From: Serripes groenlandicus
Lineage: Eukaryota; Mollusca; Bivalvia; Cardiida; Cardiidae
NCBI GenBank assembly: GCA_031761405.1
Contig: JASEVX010000013.1
Coordinates: 40,190,601 to 40,254,600, forward strand
DNA length: 64,000 nt
Direction: 5' to 3'
A model generated the notes under the pieces. That model saw nothing but the letters and a program-made list of their open reading frames with translations. It did no database searches and was not told the origin of the DNA. Both the position numbers and the translations under genes were made by a program. Positions 50,101 through 53,100 of this stretch are shown here, piece by piece (position 1 is the first letter of the stretch; each line of letters begins with the position of its first letter).

Positions 50101-53100
50101 ACCATGACCACCGGGACTGGGGGGATTGAACCCAGGACGTCCGGTTCCATATCCTTGACACATCATATTTGTGAACGTGTTGACTAACCGTAAGTTGCGT
50201 CTACTCTGTATATTCAGGTGGGGTTGTTACTAATGTATTATGTTAATAATTTATTATGTTTATAATTTTGCCAGGTTGTTTTAACCCTTTCCCTCATGTA
50301 GACGCTTTCTAACGCTTCTGAAGCAGACGACTTTTGAAATCATTGTGGCAAATGGAGAAATTGCTCTTCATGAGCAATTTCTCCATTTGTCACAATGATT
50401 TCAACTCTATTCTATAATCATACAATCATTTCTAGAGATTTTCTATATTTTGGACTTAATGTTTTTAAAATCGTCTGCTGAAGATTTGTCGTATTTTTTA
50501 AAGAACTGACTAACCGTAAGTTGAGTGTACTATGTATATTCAGGTGGGACTGTTTGTTGACAGCTGGCTCAGGGGAAAGGAGTTCCACTGTCTGCAAACA
50601 TTTATCTAGGGATTCCTTCGTGACTTTTGGGTCCCCTGAGGGGCTGGCCTTCTGTGCGTAATTCTGAACAATCTGGTCGCAATAAGAACACACTCTTATA
50701 CTTCCTGGAATGGCAAAAAATACTTCACAGTGGTGCTCTGCTAAAAAAAACACTTTCCAACATACAACAAATCTGCAGCAGACGACTTTGAAATGATCTA
50801 GGCAAAAACACAGAAAATCTATATTAATGAAGGTCTAATTATTGAAAAAAGTTGTTAACATTGTGCCAGAAGGAGAAATCTCTTGTTTTGAGCAATTTCT
50901 CCTTTAGTCACAATGTTTTTCAAAAGTCGTCTGCTACAGAGACATTAGAAAGTGTCTATATTCGGGAAAGAATTAACCCTTTCCCTCATACGACAATTCT
51001 GCAGCAGACGGCTTTGATCATAATTTGTCAAAAAATAGAAAATCTCTATGCTTGAATGGTTAACCTATGACTAAAAGTGGAAAACATTGTGTCAAAAGGA
51101 GAAATTGCTCGGTTTGAGCAAATTCTTCTTTTGTCACAATGTTTTCAAAAAGCTGTCTGCTGCAGAACCGTCAGAAAGAGTTAACCCTTTCCCACTTGCA
51201 GACACACTTTGACCTGCAGCAAACTTTCTGAAAATCAATTTGGTAAAAGGATTAATTGTTCATGATGAGCAATTTCTCCTTTGTCCATAATATTTGAACT
51301 ATATTCAATAATTTTGCTTTCATTCATACGATAATCGCGTAGATGTTTTCAAAGTTTTCAGCTACAGATTTGTTATATGTGAAAAAATATTGGTACTGCT
51401 TTACAAAACTTTCTTGAAACCTCCTATGACTAATTGGCAATCAGTGATGAGCCAAATCAGACTTTGTGGATGCGCCGGCTGATCTGAGTCTCCACTGAAC
51501 ACAAAATGTTATTGTTGGTATTCACAGAGCGCCGTTCGTTTACAGTTATTCATTGACCTGATCCGTAAAAAGATGAATATCATTTTGAAGCACAATTTAA
51601 CTATAAAAACAACTTTTATAAAATCAAAACCAATTATGTTACCTTTATAACCAATTAATTTCCCTGTGAGCTCTAGGTTGCAGCACACATCACAGTAAAC
51701 CTGGCTACATATATAACTTTGATAACAACTTTTATAAAATCAAAACCAATTATGTTACCTTTATAACCAATTATTTTCCCTGAGAGCTCCTGGTTACAGC
51801 ATGCATTGCAGAAAATCTGTCCGCAGATGCGACAGTGATGCCTGCGCCTAAATGTTGTGAACTTATCCCCGCAGTCGTAGCATTCCTTACAACTGCTGTC
51901 TGGCATCCAATACTGCTTAAAATCACTGTCTCTGTAGACTTGGGGAATCTACAATAAAAACAAAAAATATGCCTCCCCCTTTTCCTCATATAGACGCTTT
52001 CTTATGCCTCTGCAGCAGACGACTTTTGAAAACATGTGACTAGAGACGAAATTGCTCAAAAGGAGCAATTTCTTCTTTTGCCACAATCATGAATGTTTTC
52101 AACTTTTTTCAATAATTATACTTACAATTATATATTTTCCATATTTTTTGTAGAAATTTTCAAAGGAGTCTGCTGCAGATTTGCTGTATGAGGGAAAGGG
52201 TTAATTTTTTGGGGTTTTGCGTTTCATCAGTATTTGAATCATACCACTGTGACAGTACACTTTTCCATTTACCCTTTCCCTCATATAGACGCTTTCTGAC
52301 ACCTCTGCAGCAGACTGCTTTTCGAAAACATAGTGACAAAAGAAGAAATTGCTCAAAACGAGCAGTTTCTCCTTTTGCCAAAATGTTTTCAACTTTTAGT
52401 CATAGGTTATCCATTCAATTATAGAGATTTTCTATTTCTTGACAAAATATATTCAAAGTCGTCTGCTGCAGAATTGTCGTATGGTGGAAAGGGTTAATTT
52501 GTGTAATAAATCCTTTCCCACTTACAGACAGTTTTTGAAACATATGCAGGAGATGATTTTTGAAAACATTGAGGCAAAAGGAGAAACGAGCAATTTCTCC
52601 TTCTGCAACAATACTTTCAACCCAACTCCCGATTTCAAATATTAAACAATCACTTGTTGAGATATTTCCTTGTTCTTGTCAAGAAATCTTTAAATTCGTC
52701 TCCTGCATCTATCTGCAGACTTGTATATATCTGAGGAAAGGATATTAATTGATTGATTTGGAGGGTTAAACGCCATTCCAACAACCTTCCTGTCATATCA
52801 CAGCAGCTGGGAAAGGGATGAAAATGACTTTAAAGTACGTACTGATCCTTTGCGTTCAAGAATAGTAGAGAGACGAGTGATAACGCCACTGAAAGTTCGC
52901 TTGGTTGCATCTTCGCACTCTGGTTGATCTGTTTCGGAACTTTTGCCCGTCGACGACGGATCACTTTGTTCATCAGAGATGCCCGACCCAGATTGACTTT
53001 CTGCAGACTTTTCTGGTGAGAGATAATTAGCATAATGGTAAACTGTAACTCATTCCTCATTATTAACACTTTTCTACTTAACCCTTTACCTCATATAGAC

